Positions 7,588-15,092 of a DNA stretch of 64,000 nucleotides are shown here, one piece after another (the stretch's first letter is position 1; each line of letters opens with the position of its first letter). The DNA lies in NCBI GenBank assembly GCA_944387375.1, contig CALXEQ010000001.1, forward strand, positions 64,483 to 128,482, given 5' to 3'. A program made the translations under genes and the position numbers. The notes below the pieces were generated by a model, which was not told where the DNA came from, did not search any database, and saw only the letters and a program-made list of their open reading frames with translations. Origin of the DNA: an uncultured Clostridia bacterium (lineage in GTDB: Bacteria; Bacillota; Clostridia; TANB77; CAG-465).

Positions 7588-8597
7588 ATTTTTTAAATTT
7601 TCTTAAAGAAAAAGTTTCATATTTATTAAGTATAATTTTTTTACAAATTACAATAGCAATTTTTTTGATGCCATATAATGTTAATAAAGTTATAATAATG
7701 TATATTATATTTGTTCCTATTATAATAACTATAATTATGATTTTCTTAGAATATAAGAAGAAAAAGAGTTTTTATGATAATGTAGATGCTAAATTAAATG
7801 AGTTAGATGAAAAATATTTACTATCAGAAGTAATAGATAATACTAATTTTATAGAAGCAGAAAAATTAGAAGAATATGTAAGAGATCTTGGAAGATCTAT
7901 GATTGAAAATGTTAATAAATACAAATTTTCCCAAAAAGAATATAAAGAATATATAGAAATGTGGATTCATGAAATTAAAATACCTATTTCTGTAGTTAAG
8001 CTTATAATAGAAAATAATAGAAATGAAGTAACAAAAAGTATTGAAGAGGAAATAGATAAAATAGAAAATTTTATAGAACAAGCACTATTTTATGCCAGAA
8101 GCAGTAATGTAGAAAAAGATTATAGTATTAAAAAATCTACATTAAAGGATATTGTAAATGAATCTATTAAAAGAAATAAAAATATTTTAATACAAAGTGA
8201 TATAAATATAAATGTTCATGATTTAGATAATATAGTTTATACAGACAGTAAATGGATTATTTTTATACTAAATCAAATTATTCAAAATTGTATTAAGTAT
8301 AGTAAGGATATAAATAAACAAATAGAAATTTATAGCAAAGAATTTAATCAAAGAATAGAGCTTTATATAATTGATAACGGGATAGGAATAGATTCTTCAG
8401 ATTTACCTAGAGTTTTTGATAAAGGTTTTACTGGAAAAAATGGAAGAATTATATCTAAAAAATCCACTGGAATTGGTCTTTATCTTTGTAAAAAACTTTG
8501 CGATAAGTTAGGAATGGGTATAGAAATTACATCAAAAATTAATGAGACTACCTGTGCTATATTAAAGTTTCCTAAAGGTACGCATTTAAGCTTTTAG
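7584..8597 (+). CDS. intramembrane-sensing histidine kinase of a Bce-type module
   Basis: 337 residues. Two closely spaced N-terminal membrane helices (about 12-32 and 36-54) with almost no extracellular loop, then a dimerisation segment with the H box 'EMWIHEIKIPIS' (His about residue 130) and an ATPase domain with N box 'QIIQNCIKYS', 'DNGIGI' and 'STGIGLYLCK'. The lack of a sensory domain is typical of BceS-like kinases, which read the state of their partner ABC transporter instead of binding the antibiotic directly. The neighbouring BceAB-like genes agree. Confidence 0.92.
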   Translation: MNFLNFLKEKVSYLLSIIFLQITIAIFLMPYNVNKVIIMYIIFVPIIITIIMIFLEYKKKKSFYDNVDAKLNELDEKYLLSEVIDNTNFIEAEKLEEYVRDLGRSMIENVNKYKFSQKEYKEYIEMWIHEIKIPISVVKLIIENNRNEVTKSIEEEIDKIENFIEQALFYARSSNVEKDYSIKKSTLKDIVNESIKRNKNILIQSDININVHDLDNIVYTDSKWIIFILNQIIQNCIKYSKDINKQIEIYSKEFNQRIELYIIDNGIGIDSSDLPRVFDKGFTGKNGRIISKKSTGIGLYLCKKLCDKLGMGIEITSKINETTCAILKFPKGTHLSF

Positions 8598-8602
8598 AAT
8601 AG

Positions 8603-8629
8603 CTTACGAAAATGTAAGAATGGCGTAAG
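8603..8629 (+). promoter_or_regulatory. response-regulator site upstream of the ABC transporter
   Basis: CTTACG-AAAA-TGTAAG at 8603-8618 repeats the operator found before the two-component operon, and a third half-site GTAAG occurs one helical turn downstream (8625-8629). A possible -10 TAGAAT lies at 8662-8667; the -35 is weak, consistent with activation. Confidence 0.6.
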
Positions 8630-8691
8630 GATAATCAATGGCAAGTCAGAATAGATAGTTGTAGAATATATTTAAAGAAAGGAGTAAAAAT

Positions 8692-9459
8692 ATGGAAAAT
8701 GTATTAGAAGTAAAAAATATAGAAAAATACTATGGAAATAAATCTAATTTGACAAAAGCTATAGATAATATTAGCTTTAATGTTAAAAAAGGTGAATTCA
8801 TAGGCATAATGGGAGCTAGCGGAAGTGGTAAGACTACTCTTTTAAATTGTATTTCTACAATAGATAAAGTAACATCAGGAAGAATAAATGTAGATGGAAA
8901 AGATGTTACAAGACTTAAAGGTTCGTCATTAAATAAGTTTAGAAGGGAAGAGTTGGGATTCATATTCCAAGACTTTAACTTACTTGATACTTTAACTGTA
9001 TATGAAAATATTGCTTTAGCTCTTACTATTCAAAGAGAAAAGCCAGATGTCATAGATAAAAAGGTAAGAGAAATTGCCAAAAAACTTGAAATATCAGAAG
9101 TATTAGATAAATATCCATATCAAATATCTGGTGGACAAAAACAAAGATGTGCAGCGGCAAGAGCAGTTATAACTAGTCCGAGTTTAGTTTTAGCAGATGA
9201 GCCAACAGGAGCACTAGATTCAAAATCTGCAAGGCAATTACTTGAAATATTGGAAAATCTTAATAAAGAGTTAAATGCAACAATTCTTGTTGTTACACAT
9301 GATGCTTTTACAGCAAGTTATGCAAATAGAATTTTATTTATAAAAGACGGGAAGTTATTTAATGAGATTATAAAAGGAGATGATTCAAGAAAAGAGTTCT
9401 TTGAGAAGATAATTGATGTTCAAACTCTTCTTGGAGGTGAACTAAATGATGTTATTTAA
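8692..9459 (+). CDS. BceA-like ABC transporter ATP-binding protein
   Basis: 255 residues with Walker A 'GASGSGKTT' (about 43-51), Q loop 'GFIFQDFNLL', signature 'ISGGQKQRCAAARAV', Walker B 'LVLADEPTGALD' and H loop 'VVTHD'. This is the MacB/BceA-type subfamily that powers FtsX-fold permeases. It starts with AAAGGAG upstream and its 3' end overlaps the permease gene by 14 bases. Likely role: resistance to, and sensing of, peptide antibiotics that bind cell-wall lipid intermediates (inferred from the whole module). Confidence 0.95.
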   Translation: MENVLEVKNIEKYYGNKSNLTKAIDNISFNVKKGEFIGIMGASGSGKTTLLNCISTIDKVTSGRINVDGKDVTRLKGSSLNKFRREELGFIFQDFNLLDTLTVYENIALALTIQREKPDVIDKKVREIAKKLEISEVLDKYPYQISGGQKQRCAAARAVITSPSLVLADEPTGALDSKSARQLLEILENLNKELNATILVVTHDAFTASYANRILFIKDGKLFNEIIKGDDSRKEFFEKIIDVQTLLGGELNDVI

Positions 9460-11539
9460 ATTATCTTTAAAAAATATTAGAAAAAGCTTTAAAGATTATG
9501 CAATTTATTTTATGACTCTGATACTTGGAGTTACAATATTTTATATGTTTAATTCTATTGAAAGTCAAGAAGCTATGATGCAAGTAAATCAGTCTCAAAA
9601 AATGATCATAGAGCTTATGACTCAACTTATAGGATTTGTATCAGGTTTTGTAGCTATAATACTTGCTTTTTTAATAATATATGCAAATAATTTTTTAATT
9701 AAAAGAAGAAAAAAAGAATTTGGAATTTATATGACACTTGGTATGGGAAAGAGACAGATATCTAAAATTTTGTTATTTGAAACAATTTTAATCGGAATTA
9801 TATCTTTAGGGATAGGACTTGTAATAGGAATATTTGGCTCACAACTTATGTCTATTTTGGTATCAAAATTATTTGAGGTAGATATGACAGAATTTCAGTT
9901 TATTTTTTCAAAAGATGCTTTTGTAAAAACATGTATATATTTTGCACTAATGTATTTTGCAGTTATGATATTTAATACTATATCAGTGTCAAGATATAAA
10001 TTAATTGACCTTTTAAATGCAGCTAAGAAAAATGAAAAAGTAATTATAAAAAATCCAATTATTTGTACCATTATATTTCTATTGTCTTGTTGTGTACTTG
10101 GATATGCGTATTATATAGTAAGTGCAAAGGCATATACATTAACAAGTTTTTCAAAAATTTGGCCTATACTTGTTATGGGAACTGTAGCAACACTTTTGTT
10201 ATTTTGGTCTTTATCTGGTCTTATGATAAAATTAGTTCAGATAAGAAAAAAGACATATTTAAAAGATGCTAATATGTTTGTTTTAAGGCAAATTAATAAT
10301 AAAATTAATACAACAGTTGTAAGTATGACTGTAATATGTTTGATGTTATTTATAACAATAACAATACTTTCAACTGCTTTATCAATAAAAAATACAATGA
10401 CAAGAGAATTAGTTGAAATGACACCAGTAGATATTAATCTATATAAAACAGCTAGTCTTCCAGAAAGGTATGTAAATAGATATGGAGAAGAAATAGTATA
10501 TACGAAAGAACAAATAGAAGACTCGCAAGAATCTGTGCAATATACATTAGAAAATGCGGGATTAGACATGAATTTACTTAAAGATGTTGTTGAGATTTCT
10601 ACTTATACAAGTCCAAATCTAACTTGGGAGACATATTTAAAAGATGTTTTTGATGAGGTAAAAGCTCAGTTTCCGGGTCTTGCGTATGGTACGCCAGAAT
10701 TAATTGTTAAAGAGTCAGAATATAATAGAGTTGCAAGATTATATGGATTAGAAGAGTTTAGTTTAAATGATGATGAATATGTAATGCTTTGTGATTTTGA
10801 TAATATGATAAATATACGAAACAAAGAGCTTCAAATAAATGGTGTAATAAATTTATGTGGAAAAGAATATACACCAAAATATAAAGAATGTAAAAGTGGA
10901 TATATTATGATGTCTACATCACATACAAATACAGGAATAATACTTGTTCCTGATAGTTGTCCTTTAACTAAAGATATGCAAGAGCAACAAATACTTATTG
11001 CAAACTATAATGCAACTACTGACGAACAAAAACAAGAAATAGAAAATTTATTTGCAAGTGATGATTCAATTTTGATACAAAACTTAGATAAAAACGGAAT
11101 TGACCTTGAAGGTGCTACAAGAATATCTATTTATGATGGAAGTGTGGGAATTGCAACAATAATTGTGTTTTTGGCAATTTATTTAGGCATAATATTTTTA
11201 ATATCAAGTTCTGCAATTTTAGCATTAAAGCAACTTACAGAAAGTTCAGATAATAAGCTTAGATATTCTATTTTAAGAAAAATAGGTGCAGATGATAAAA
11301 TGATTAATCGATCATTGTTTTTACAAATAGGAATATTCTTTGCTTTTCCAATTGTTATAGCTATAATACATTCAATATTTGGTATACAATTTGCTTTATC
11401 TACAATGTCTGGTATTGCTGATGCAGCAGATCTTTTACCATCAATTATAGCAACTGTTTTAATTATAGGATTTATATATGGAATATATTTTCTTGCAACA
11501 TATTTTGAAAGTAAAAATATAATAAAAGAAAATATTTAA
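9446..11539 (+). CDS. BceB-like ABC transporter permease
   Basis: 697 residues. One N-terminal helix, then a block of membrane helices (about 15-310), a large extracytoplasmic insert (about 315-560) and three or more C-terminal helices. This 10-helix FtsX-type layout with a single big external domain is diagnostic of BceB permeases; smaller MacB/FtsX permeases have four helices. GGAGGTGAACTAA precedes the ATG, so it is translationally coupled to the ATPase. A strong terminator follows. Confidence 0.93.
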   Translation: MMLFKLSLKNIRKSFKDYAIYFMTLILGVTIFYMFNSIESQEAMMQVNQSQKMIIELMTQLIGFVSGFVAIILAFLIIYANNFLIKRRKKEFGIYMTLGMGKRQISKILLFETILIGIISLGIGLVIGIFGSQLMSILVSKLFEVDMTEFQFIFSKDAFVKTCIYFALMYFAVMIFNTISVSRYKLIDLLNAAKKNEKVIIKNPIICTIIFLLSCCVLGYAYYIVSAKAYTLTSFSKIWPILVMGTVATLLLFWSLSGLMIKLVQIRKKTYLKDANMFVLRQINNKINTTVVSMTVICLMLFITITILSTALSIKNTMTRELVEMTPVDINLYKTASLPERYVNRYGEEIVYTKEQIEDSQESVQYTLENAGLDMNLLKDVVEISTYTSPNLTWETYLKDVFDEVKAQFPGLAYGTPELIVKESEYNRVARLYGLEEFSLNDDEYVMLCDFDNMINIRNKELQINGVINLCGKEYTPKYKECKSGYIMMSTSHTNTGIILVPDSCPLTKDMQEQQILIANYNATTDEQKQEIENLFASDDSILIQNLDKNGIDLEGATRISIYDGSVGIATIIVFLAIYLGIIFLISSSAILALKQLTESSDNKLRYSILRKIGADDKMINRSLFLQIGIFFAFPIVIAIIHSIFGIQFALSTMSGIADAADLLPSIIATVLIIGFIYGIYFLATYFESKNIIKENI

Positions 11540-11543
11540 TAAA

Positions 11544-11582
11544 AAAGGATATATAATAGAGAGATTATATATCCTTTATTTT
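11544..11582 (+). terminator. terminator of the BceAB-like operon
   Basis: AAAGGATATATAAT (11544-11557) and ATTATATATCCTTT (11564-11577) form a perfect 14-base stem with loop AGAGAG, followed by ATTTT. Confidence 0.85.
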
Positions 11583-11613
11583 GTCATAATTATAAATAAT
11601 ATTTATTTTTTTA

Positions 11614-11642
11614 TTGTTAATATAAAATAAAAATGTTATTAT
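11614..11642 (+). promoter_or_regulatory. promoter of the LiaF-like operon
   Basis: TTGTTA (11614-11619), 17-base spacer and TATTAT (11637-11642), about 30 bases before the ATG. Confidence 0.65.
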
Positions 11643-11671
11643 ATTAGTATAAATTAAAAAAGGAGAGTTAT

Positions 11672-12349
11672 ATGAAAAATAAATCAAATATATTATGGGG
11701 AATTGTATTAATTGTAATTGGAATAATATGGGGAATAAATTCACTTGGAATAGTACATATAAACATATTTTTCAAGGGATGGTGGACTCTATTTATAATA
11801 GTTCCAAGTATTATTGGAATTATAAAGAATGTAAGAGAGTTTTCAAATTATGTATGGTTATTGCTAGGAGTAGTATTATTACTTTGTACAAGGGGAATAT
11901 TATCATTTGAGTTAATAAGAAAACTTTTATTACCTGCTATTTTGGTAATTGTTGGTATTAGTTTTATTTTTAAAAATATAACAAGCGAAAAAATAAATAA
12001 AAAAATAAAAAATATTGATACTGATGGAATGGAAATATATGTAGCAAGTTTTTCTGAAAATAAGGTAAAACTTGTTGGTGACGAATTTAAAAATGCAAAT
12101 TTAGATTCAACATTTGGAAATATTAAGTTTGATATTTCTGAGTGTAATATTAATGAAGATAAAATAATAAAGATAAGTGCAATATTTGCAGGTGTTGAAA
12201 TAATAGTACCACAAAATGTAAATGTTAGAGTTAAATCGACAAATATTTTTGGTGGAACATCTAATAAAATTAAAGATAATAAAAGTGACGAAAAACATAC
12301 TGTATACATAGAAAGTTTTGCAATGTTTGGGGGTGTTACTATACGATGA
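11672..12349 (+). CDS. LiaF-like membrane protein
   Basis: 225 residues. Four closely packed hydrophobic helices fill residues 7-110, beginning with 'GIVLIVIGIIWGINSLGI', typical of the LiaI/LiaF-like (DUF5668) membrane region. The C-terminal half (about 125-225) is a beta-repeat domain like the cell-wall-active antibiotic response domain of LiaF ('DSTFGNIKFDIS', 'SAIFAGVEIIVPQNVNVRVKS', 'FAMFGGVTI'). LiaF-type proteins restrain envelope-stress kinases, so proximity to a Bce-type kinase may be meaningful. Start has AAAAAGGAGAG. It overlaps the next gene by four bases. Confidence 0.8.
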   Translation: MKNKSNILWGIVLIVIGIIWGINSLGIVHINIFFKGWWTLFIIVPSIIGIIKNVREFSNYVWLLLGVVLLLCTRGILSFELIRKLLLPAILVIVGISFIFKNITSEKINKKIKNIDTDGMEIYVASFSENKVKLVGDEFKNANLDSTFGNIKFDISECNINEDKIIKISAIFAGVEIIVPQNVNVRVKSTNIFGGTSNKIKDNKSDEKHTVYIESFAMFGGVTIR

Positions 12350-13194
12350 ATACAACACAAAAAATAATAAAAGGACTTGCTATTGCACTTGCTGTATTTA
12401 TAATATTTAATATATTAGTTGCAATAATATCTTTTGTTGGTGCAATTTCTGGAATTACCTATATTTCTAATTTATTTAATACACAAGATACTATAAATAT
12501 TAATTATGATGAAGTCTTTGATATAAACAAAGTAAAAAGGCTTGAACTAGAAGCAAGTTTTTCAAATGTTAATATAATACAGTCAGATGTATTAAGAGTG
12601 GAAGCTCAAAATGTAACTGATAGATTTTCTTGTAATATACAAGGAGATAAATTAATAATAAAAGAAGATAAAAATAGAGGTATAAATTTTAGCTTAAATA
12701 GTGAAACTGAGTCTACAATAAATATATATATTCCAGAAAATACAACATTTAACGAGGTTGAAATCGATTTTGGAGTTGGAAATTGTAATGTGGACTATAT
12801 ATCTGCAAATAATGTAGATATTACATCAGGAGTTGGAAATACTGTAATAGAATATTTAGAATCATTAAACAAATGTGATATAGAACTTGGTATTGGAGAA
12901 TTTGAAATAGTAGAATCTAACATCAATAATTTAGATTTTGAATCTGGTATGGGAAATTATATATTAAATTCAAGCATAACTGGAGTTGGAAAGATAGAAA
13001 GTGGAATAGGAAATGGTCAAATTAATCTTGTTAATTTTGATAGTAATAATAGTAAGATAAGAATAGAAAAAGGTATTGGAAATATTAAGATTAATGGAGA
13101 GGAATATTCAAATAATCAAACGTATGGTAATGGAAAAAGTAATATAGATATTAAAGGTGGAATGGGAAATATAGATATTACTGTAAATGAATAA
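12346..13194 (+). CDS. membrane-anchored DUF4097-type beta-repeat protein
   Basis: 282 residues: one N-terminal membrane helix (about 8-36), then an extracytoplasmic, glycine- and asparagine-rich domain made of repeating 'GxGN' turns ('FGVGN', 'SGVGN', 'LGIGE', 'SGMGN', 'SGIGN', 'KGIGN', 'GGMGN') spaced roughly 20 residues apart, which predicts a stacked beta-solenoid. This matches DUF4097 ('putative adhesin') proteins. It is translationally coupled to the LiaF-like gene, and proteins with such domains often occur with PspC/Lia stress genes. Biochemical function unknown. Confidence 0.78.
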   Translation: MNTTQKIIKGLAIALAVFIIFNILVAIISFVGAISGITYISNLFNTQDTININYDEVFDINKVKRLELEASFSNVNIIQSDVLRVEAQNVTDRFSCNIQGDKLIIKEDKNRGINFSLNSETESTINIYIPENTTFNEVEIDFGVGNCNVDYISANNVDITSGVGNTVIEYLESLNKCDIELGIGEFEIVESNINNLDFESGMGNYILNSSITGVGKIESGIGNGQINLVNFDSNNSKIRIEKGIGNIKINGEEYSNNQTYGNGKSNIDIKGGMGNIDITVNE

Positions 13195-13217
13195 AAACTG
13201 GTAAAGCCAGTTTTTTT
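13194..13217 (+). terminator. terminator of the LiaF-like operon
   Basis: AAAACTGG (13194-13201) pairs with CCAGTTTT (13207-13214), loop TAAAG, followed by Ts; overlaps the last base of the stop codon. Confidence 0.85.
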
Positions 13218-13219
13218 CA

Positions 13220-13247
13220 TTGAAAAAATTTTTTAATATGATATAAT
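13220..13247 (+). promoter_or_regulatory. promoter of the hydrogenase-regulator operon
   Basis: TTGAAA (13220-13225), 16-base spacer and TATAAT (13242-13247). Confidence 0.7.
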
Positions 13248-13253
13248 AAATTT

Positions 13254-13347
13254 GACTGAGCTAGTAAGAATAGCTTTATAGCAAAGTAAATTATTTGTTT
13301 ATTCTAATACCGAAAATTTGTTTAAGGTAGAAGTAAAGGAGGAAAAA
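13254..13347 (+). promoter_or_regulatory. unassigned ~95-base 5' leader
   Basis: Transcribed leader between promoter and the TM1266-type gene. AGCTA/TAGCT can form a hairpin around GTAAGAA near 13260, and AGAATA can alternatively pair with a downstream TATTCT. I do not recognise a riboswitch class; the fold may be incidental. Confidence 0.25.
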
Positions 13348-13593
13348 ATGGAAACAAGAGTAGCTATAATAGGAATAATATTAGAAAGAAAAGACAATGT
13401 AGATAAGTTAAATTCAATATTACATGAGTATTCTAATAGAATTATAGGAAGAATGGGTATGCCATATCCTAAAAAAGCAATAAATATTATTACTATTATA
13501 ATTGATGCTCCACAAGATGAGATAAATACATTATCTGGTAAAATTGGGAAATTATCTGGAATAACAAGTAAGGTTATGTATTCTAATGTTTAA
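13348..13593 (+). CDS. iron-only hydrogenase system regulator, TM1266 type
   Basis: 81 residues from the ATG that follows AAAGGAGGAAAAA. The sequence (METRVAIIGIILE ... YSNRIIGRMGMPYP ... IIIDAPQDEINTLSGKIGKLSGI) closely follows the small ACT-like TM1266 family, which is found in anaerobes near [FeFe]-hydrogenase structural and maturation genes. Its exact role is not established. No hydA, hydE, hydF or hydG is in this window. It is followed 47 bases on by a membrane protein gene, probably in one operon. An in-frame ATG at 13318 has no ribosome binding site. Confidence 0.85.
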   Translation: METRVAIIGIILERKDNVDKLNSILHEYSNRIIGRMGMPYPKKAINIITIIIDAPQDEINTLSGKIGKLSGITSKVMYSNV

Positions 13594-13640
13594 AGATATT
13601 CATATTGGCTCTATTTCTTAAAGGAAAGAGAGGTAAAAAT

Positions 13641-14243
13641 ATGGAAGAAATTATAAATAAAAAAATCGCAGGATTTTCAAAAGTAACTGACATAGTTCAA
13701 ACTATTTTAATTTTTCTTATTGCACTTTTAGTTCCAACATTTTTAGGAGAGATAATATCAAATGTATTTGGAGCACAAAGTGTAATAGCTAAAAATTCAC
13801 AAATAATAATAGGTTCAATTGTAAATACGGCTTTGGTTGTAACAGCTATTAATTTAAATGGTTGGGTAAAAATTTTAGGAGTTGTTACAATGCCAAGCAT
13901 TTCTACAATTTTAAGTGGTTATGTATTTGGTAGTGCATCAACATATATGGTGTATATGATACCTGCTATATGGATAGGAAATTTTATATTAGTATATTTA
14001 TACAAATTACTATTATTAGATAAAAAATTGAATTATTTTCTAGCAGGAATAGCTGGTGTGTTATTAAAGGTTGCAGTAATTTTTTTATTTTTTAATGTTT
14101 TAAATTTATTTAATTTATTTCCAGAAAAATTAGTTTCAACACTTCAAAATGCAATGGGTATAACACAACTTATTACAGCATCAATTGGTGTTGTGGTAGC
14201 TTTTGTAATATATAAAGCAGAAAAGGTAAGTAAAAAAATATAA
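13641..14243 (+). CDS. multi-spanning membrane protein of unknown function, next to TM1266-type gene
   Basis: 200 residues from ATG 13641 (AAGAGAGG upstream), with about six hydrophobic helices: 'ILIFLIALLVPTFLG', 'IIIGSIVNTALVVTA', 'WVKILGVVTMPSISTILSGYVFG', 'YMIPAIWIGNFILVYLY', 'YFLAGIAGVLLKVAVIFLFF' and 'LITASIGVVVAFVIY'. Size and helix number resemble an ECF transporter substrate-binding (S) subunit, but no substrate motif is evident. From memory, relatives are often labelled 'iron hydrogenase' because of neighbouring genes; there are no Fe-S cysteines here, so that name would be misleading. Confidence 0.6.
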   Translation: MEEIINKKIAGFSKVTDIVQTILIFLIALLVPTFLGEIISNVFGAQSVIAKNSQIIIGSIVNTALVVTAINLNGWVKILGVVTMPSISTILSGYVFGSASTYMVYMIPAIWIGNFILVYLYKLLLLDKKLNYFLAGIAGVLLKVAVIFLFFNVLNLFNLFPEKLVSTLQNAMGITQLITASIGVVVAFVIYKAEKVSKKI

Positions 14244-14250
14244 AGTAGTA

Positions 14251-14283
14251 AAAAGATTATCATAAAAATATGGTAATCTTTTA
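14251..14283 (+). terminator. terminator after the membrane protein gene
   Basis: AAAAGATTATCAT pairs with ATGGTAATCTTTT (one T-G pair), ending in the TTTTATT motif that marks the left edge of the IS element. Confidence 0.75.
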
Positions 14284-14297
14284 TTGGTTTTAGGGAA

Positions 14298-14320
14298 AAC
14301 CACAGGCTATGCCTGTGGTT
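14298..14320 (+). repeat. left-end hairpin of the IS200-like element
   Basis: Perfect 10-base stem with three-base loop TAT; the kind of subterminal palindrome recognised by Y1 transposases on single-stranded DNA. Confidence 0.8.
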
Positions 14321-14361
14321 CAAAAAAACTTATAGTTTTGAACAAAGTAACAGAAAAAAGA

Positions 14362-14420
14362 ACTCTCCTTGTAGTATAATGTAATTGGTCCGACAACCAA
14401 ACATTATAAAAAAGGAGAGT
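14362..14420 (+). promoter_or_regulatory. tnpA leader stem-loop sequestering the ribosome binding site
   Basis: ACTCTCCTT (14362-14370) pairs with AAGGAGAGT (14412-14420), TATAATGT (14375-14382) with ACATTATA (14401-14408), and TTGGT with ACCAA around the loop. The AAGGAG Shine-Dalgarno of tnpA is thus buried in a long stem, matching the translational self-repression known for IS200. Confidence 0.8.
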
Positions 14421-14427
14421 GGTACGT

Positions 14428-14886
14428 ATGAAAAATTCATACACAGAAAGTTTAGCACATACAACGTGGGAATGCAAGTATCATATAGTATTTGCACCAA
14501 AATATAGAAGACAAGAGATATATGGAGAATTAAAGCAAGAAATAGGAATGATAATAAGAACATTATGTGAAAGAAAAGAAGTAACAATAATAGAAGCAGA
14601 AGCATGTAAAGATCATATACATTTGTTAGTAAGTATACCACCAAAATTAAGTGTATCAAGTTTTATGGGATATTTAAAAGGAAAAAGCAGTTTAATGATA
14701 TTTGAAAGACATGCAAATTTAAAATATAGATATGGAAATCGTGTCTTCTGGGCAAAAGGATATTATGTAAGTACAGTAGGAAAAAATAAGAGAAAAATAG
14801 AAGAATACATAAGAAACCAGATACAAGAAGACATGATATCAGACCAAATAACAATAAAAGAATATATAGACCCTTTTAAAGGGTAG
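14428..14886 (+). CDS. tnpA: IS200/IS605-type Y1 transposase TnpA
   Basis: 152 residues, normal length. The HUH motif is 'KDHIHLLV' and the catalytic tyrosine lies in 'WAKGYYVSTVGKN', with the family-typical opening 'TTWECKYHIVFAPKYRR'. It catalyses peel-and-paste transposition of single-stranded DNA as a dimer. ATG 14428 is used because AAGGAGAGTGGTACGT precedes it; an upstream GTG at 14419 lies inside the ribosome binding site. Intact, no frameshift. Confidence 0.95.
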   Translation: MKNSYTESLAHTTWECKYHIVFAPKYRRQEIYGELKQEIGMIIRTLCERKEVTIIEAEACKDHIHLLVSIPPKLSVSSFMGYLKGKSSLMIFERHANLKYRYGNRVFWAKGYYVSTVGKNKRKIEEYIRNQIQEDMISDQITIKEYIDPFKG

Positions 14887-14954
14887 CGAGTAGGATTGCG
14901 GTTGTCGGACTAAGATACCTCTTGAGAGGTTGCTCGCAATAGTCCCTTATAGGG
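14870..14954 (+). other. structured region after tnpA inside the IS
   Basis: Successive pairings: ACCCTTT/AAAGGGT across the stop codon (14870-14884), ATTGCG/CGCAAT (14895-14900 with 14935-14940) enclosing ACCTCT/AGAGGT (14917-14930), and CCCT/AGGG (14944-14954). The internal loop holds GGTTGTCGGAC (14900-14910), the exact complement of the tnpA leader loop at 14388-14398. Confidence 0.55.
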
Positions 14955-14966
14955 CGCAAAGAAAAA

Positions 14967-14985
14967 CTACGGGTTATACCCGTAG
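14967..14985 (+). repeat. right-end hairpin of the IS200-like element
   Basis: CTACGGGT-TAT-ACCCGTAG, perfect 8-base stem flanked by A-rich and T-rich arms; it could also act as a bidirectional terminator. Confidence 0.75.
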
Positions 14986-14997
14986 ATTTTTATTATG

Positions 14998-15029
14998 CTT
15001 ATTTTCTATAGTAGTATATAGAAAATAAG
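14998..15029. repeat. 13-base perfect inverted repeat just outside the IS
   Basis: CTTATTTTCTATA and TATAGAAAATAAG with loop GTAGTA. No T run follows, so it is not an ordinary terminator. It abuts the right edge of the insertion and may have been the structured target. Confidence 0.6.
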
Positions 15030-15092
15030 TATTTGTAATAGATAAGATATTGTAATATAATAATAAAAAACAAATAATAAATATATAAAGTA

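Larger units (their letters stand above)
14286..14994 (+). mobile_element. IS200-like insertion sequence (IS200/IS605 group, tnpA only)
   Basis: About 0.7 kb with a Y1 transposase and no tnpB. Subterminal hairpins replace inverted terminal repeats: AACCACAGGC-TAT-GCCTGTGGTT at 14298-14320 and CTACGGGT-TAT-ACCCGTAG at 14967-14985. The same heptamer TTTTATT lies just left of the left hairpin (14279-14285) and just right of the right hairpin (14988-14994), as expected if it is the target and right cleavage sequence; the edges are inferred from this. It is inserted right behind a terminator. Nothing in the ORF or ends looks damaged, so it may be active. Confidence 0.85.

Noticed and set aside
9446-11539. 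Permease as a MacB-type exporter component
   Set aside because: MacB has four helices; this protein has about ten with one large external insert and sits beside a sensor-less kinase, so BceB type fits better.
11848-12360. 170-codon minus-strand frame opposite the LiaF-like gene
   Set aside because: The plus-strand gene has a promoter, ribosome binding site and family motifs; the antisense frame has none.
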